The notes under the pieces were generated by a model, which did not search any database, was not told the origin of the DNA, and saw nothing but the letters and a program-made list of their open reading frames with translations. From Acidimicrobiales bacterium (lineage in GTDB: Bacteria > Actinomycetota > Acidimicrobiia > Acidimicrobiales > MedAcidi-G1): DNA of 64,000 nt. Numbering within the stretch: the stretch's first letter is position 1; each line of letters begins with the position of its first letter. Location: contig JAQWOV010000020.1 in NCBI GenBank assembly GCA_029245675.1, forward strand, positions 1 through 64,000, read 5' to 3'. Shown here piece by piece: positions 61,880-64,000 of the stretch. Position numbers and translations under genes: made by a program.

Positions 61880-63394
61880 GTGTCCTCTCCAGACCGTCAG
61901 TCGTTTCATGACTTGGCAAAAAATCACAGCGTTATTCCTGTTTGGCGTGAACTTTTAGCAGACTTAACTACTCCGGTTTCTCTTTTTGCCAGATGCGTAG
62001 GAGAGGGAGAAGGGTTCTTATTGGAGAGTGTTGATCGTGGTGAATCATGGGGCCGTTGGTCTTTTATTGGCCGCAATCCACTGCTTACCTTGACCTCGCG
62101 CTCTCAGACTATTGATGTTGAAGGGTTGCTGCCTGAGGGCATAGATGTAAATAACGGGATATTGAAGGCTCTTGAAGATCTATTGGAACGTTATCAATCG
62201 CCTCAGATTGAGGGGCTTCCGCCTCTTCATGGTGGTTTGATCGGGTATTTAGGCTATGACGTAGTCAGAGAAATTGAAGTACTCCCGAATATTCCAGAAG
62301 ATGATCGAGGTTTCCCTGATGCGATTATGTCAATTATTGGAGATTTAGTAGCGATTGATCACTGGCGCCAACGTGCATTTCTTTTAGTTAATATTTTACT
62401 GCCTGAAGGATCAGATCAAGATGAAGTCGACCAAGCGTATGACGAAGCATTGAATCGTCTTGATTCTCTAGCTGCGGCTGGAGCTCTTCCTCTGGATGAG
62501 CCTTTAATGGAGCCACCTTCTGGAGAAGATGAAGTACCAGAAGTTACTTCCACTATGACGGAAGATGCGTACACTGGAGCGGTCGATGCGGCTCGAGATT
62601 ACATACTTAGCGGAGACATTTTTCAAGTTGTTTTATCTCAAAGGTTTGATGTTGGGTTAGAAGCGGAAGCATTTGATGTTTATAGAGTGCTTCGTCAAAT
62701 AAACCCCAGTCCCTACATGTATTTCCTTCGCTATGAAGAAATGACAGTGGTTGGGGCTTCACCTGAGCCAATGGTTCAACTCTTGGATAATCAAGTGATC
62801 TCTAGACCGATAGCAGGAACTCGTTGGCGAGGTAGATCAGAAAATGAAGATAGACGGATGGCAAGTGAGCTGTTAGAAGATCCAAAAGAGCGTGCAGAAC
62901 ATATCATGCTCGTGGATCTAGCCCGAAATGATCTTGGGCGAGTTGTTGAGTTTGGAACTGAATCGGTTGAAGAGTTGATGATGTTGGAGCGGTACAGCCA
63001 CGTAATGCATTTAACCAGTCAAGTAACTGGAAATCTTGCAGACGGGATTACGCCAATTGATGTTTTGAAAGCAACTCTGCCGGCAGGAACAGTTTCTGGG
63101 GCTCCAAAAGTTAGAGCGATGGAAATAATTGATGAACTAGAGCCAGTAAAAAGGGGCCCATACGCAGGGGTAGTTGGATATTTTGATTTCTCAGGAAATA
63201 TTGACACAGCGATAACAATAAGAACGATGCTGATCAAAGACGGGGTTGCTTCAGTTCAAGCTGGAGCTGGAATAGTGGCAGATAGCGACCCTCGACTTGA
63301 GTACCTTGAATGCCAAAATAAAGCAAAAGCCCTTTTGGTGGCTATACCTTCGGCTCGAAGAATGACTGAGTCACGCAGGAAAAAGAATGAATGA
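61880..63394 (+). CDS. trpE: anthranilate synthase component I
   Basis: A 504-residue chorismate-utilising enzyme forming anthranilate with a glutaminase partner. [18 protein letters not shown] carries the tryptophan-inhibition site (LLES), [42 protein letters not shown], and [17 protein letters not shown] complete the catalytic domain. GTG start at 61880 with AAAAGG immediately upstream. No trpG, trpC or trpBA follows within the window. Confidence 0.94.
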   Translation: MSSPDRQSFHDLAKNHSVIPVWRELLADLTTPVSLFARCVGEGEGFLLESVDRGESWGRWSFIGRNPLLTLTSRSQTIDVEGLLPEGIDVNNGILKALEDLLERYQSPQIEGLPPLHGGLIGYLGYDVVREIEVLPNIPEDDRGFPDAIMSIIGDLVAIDHWRQRAFLLVNILLPEGSDQDEVDQAYDEALNRLDSLAAAGALPLDEPLMEPPSGEDEVPEVTSTMTEDAYTGAVDAARDYILSGDIFQVVLSQRFDVGLEAEAFDVYRVLRQINPSPYMYFLRYEEMTVVGASPEPMVQLLDNQVISRPIAGTRWRGRSENEDRRMASELLEDPKERAEHIMLVDLARNDLGRVVEFGTESVEELMMLERYSHVMHLTSQVTGNLADGITPIDVLKATLPAGTVSGAPKVRAMEIIDELEPVKRGPYAGVVGYFDFSGNIDTAITIRTMLIKDGVASVQAGAGIVADSDPRLEYLECQNKAKALLVAIPSARRMTESRRKKNE

Positions 63395-64000
63395 AAATCT
63401 ATTAATAGAAAGAGAACGAGATTTTATTGAGGTTTCTGGGCCAGAATCTCGCTCATTTCTACAAGGGCAACTTAGCCAAGACATAGAAAATTTAACTGAA
63501 CATTCGGGAGCCTGGTCTTTTCTGCTAGATCCATCAGGCCTAGTCACAGCTTGGTTAAGAGTGATCTGCGTTGAAGAAAACGGTTTCATTCTTGACATGG
63601 ACCCTGGTTTTGCTGAAGAAGTCAAGGATCAACTCAGCAGATTTTTGATACGCACAAAATGCTCAATAGAAATTTCGAAGTTGAACATGTACACATTTTT
63701 AGGCGAGAGAAATCAAGCGCCGAAAGAGCTTGAGGGCTTAAGATCAATAGTCCTTGATTGGCCGCCTTTAGAAGCTTTTGATTATTTCACGTCTACTGAT
63801 TTGACAGTCCCAGAGCTTCAATCTCCAGCCATCTGGGAGCAAATTCGAATATCAGCAGGTATGCCGGCGATGGGGCATGAGATCACAAATAAGACAATTC
63901 CAGCGGCAACCGGTTTAGTCGAAAGATCGGTATCTTTCGACAAGGGCTGCTACACCGGACAAGAGCTAGTGGCGAGAGTTGATAGCAGAGTTGCAGGACC
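63387..64000 (+). CDS. ygfZ: YgfZ/GcvT-like folate-binding protein (partial, cut by window end)
   Basis: An open frame from ATG 63387 runs to the window end without a stop (204 codons plus 2 bases). It starts with FIEVSGPESRSFLQGQLSQDI and contains GMPAMGHEITNKTIPA and the diagnostic FDKGCYTGQELVAR motif of YgfZ proteins, which support Fe-S cluster enzymes using tetrahydrofolate. The start overlaps the trpE stop. The C-terminal barrel is missing only because the window ends. Confidence 0.9.
   Translation, partial: MNENLLIERERDFIEVSGPESRSFLQGQLSQDIENLTEHSGAWSFLLDPSGLVTAWLRVICVEENGFILDMDPGFAEEVKDQLSRFLIRTKCSIEISKLNMYTFLGERNQAPKELEGLRSIVLDWPPLEAFDYFTSTDLTVPELQSPAIWEQIRISAGMPAMGHEITNKTIPAATGLVERSVSFDKGCYTGQELVARVDSRVAG

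Overview
The window is a gene-dense stretch of an actinobacterial chromosome of moderately low GC. Several lineage markers support this: a mycothiol synthase (MshD-like), a bacterial proteasome activator (Bpa-like), a PimB-like phosphatidylinositol mannoside mannosyltransferase, an MtrA/MtrB/LpqB-like set, and SepF plus DivIVA (Wag31-like) beside ftsZ. The MurE carries the DNPR motif of meso-diaminopimelate-adding enzymes. The combination fits a marine or freshwater member of the class Acidimicrobiia, but the class is an inference. I saw no tRNA, rRNA, insertion sequence, prophage or CRISPR array. The one clear stable RNA is RNase P RNA on the minus strand at 11146-11515.

Layout. 1-11.1 kb is mixed housekeeping and accessory genes: a TauD-type dioxygenase, photolyase, an SDR, two lipoproteins, a PatB-type aminotransferase, a PPOX protein, a zinc-ribbon/membrane/phosphatase trio, an APH-like kinase and a pentapeptide-repeat protein. 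11.1-17.5 kb holds rnpB, trpD, queG, a pimB-like gene, an SRPBCC gene and a DMT transporter. 17.5-22.9 kb (minus strand) is an inositol-phosphatase-like / mtrA / mtrB / short lpqB / glpK transcription unit. 23-25.6 kb has a Nudix gene, dinB, a DUF3040 gene and a small unknown gene. 25.6-45.5 kb is the division and cell-wall (dcw) cluster: mraZ, rsmH, ftsL-like, ftsI, murE, mraY, murD, ftsW, murG, murC, murB, ftsQ, ftsZ, pgeF, yggS, sepF, yggT, a mini-sepF, divIVA, a DksA/TraR-like gene, lspA and an rluD-like gene. 45.5-55.9 kb contains a phosphodiesterase-like gene, bpa, dnaE, menaquinone genes, mshD and nth. 56-64 kb is hisD-C-B-H-A-F, a GroES-like gene, hisI, trpE and the start of a ygfZ-like gene cut by the window edge.

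How it works together. The dcw cluster covers most of the lipid II pathway and the Z-ring with its membrane anchors and polar scaffold. murF is missing from its usual place between murE and mraY, where only a 27-codon micro-ORF sits. Many genes are joined by 1-8 bp start/stop overlaps, so translational coupling is widespread.

Points of most interest: a 72-residue second SepF that is only the core domain; an extended RNA-like structure between mraZ and rsmH; a recurrent TANNNT box 6 or 7 nt before the start codon of at least twelve genes, indicating common leaderless transcription; a DksA/TraR-like protein that has lost its zinc cysteines and gained a lysine-rich tail; and an LpqB reduced to its GerMN domain. 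I see no defence island or clearly novel multi-gene system.
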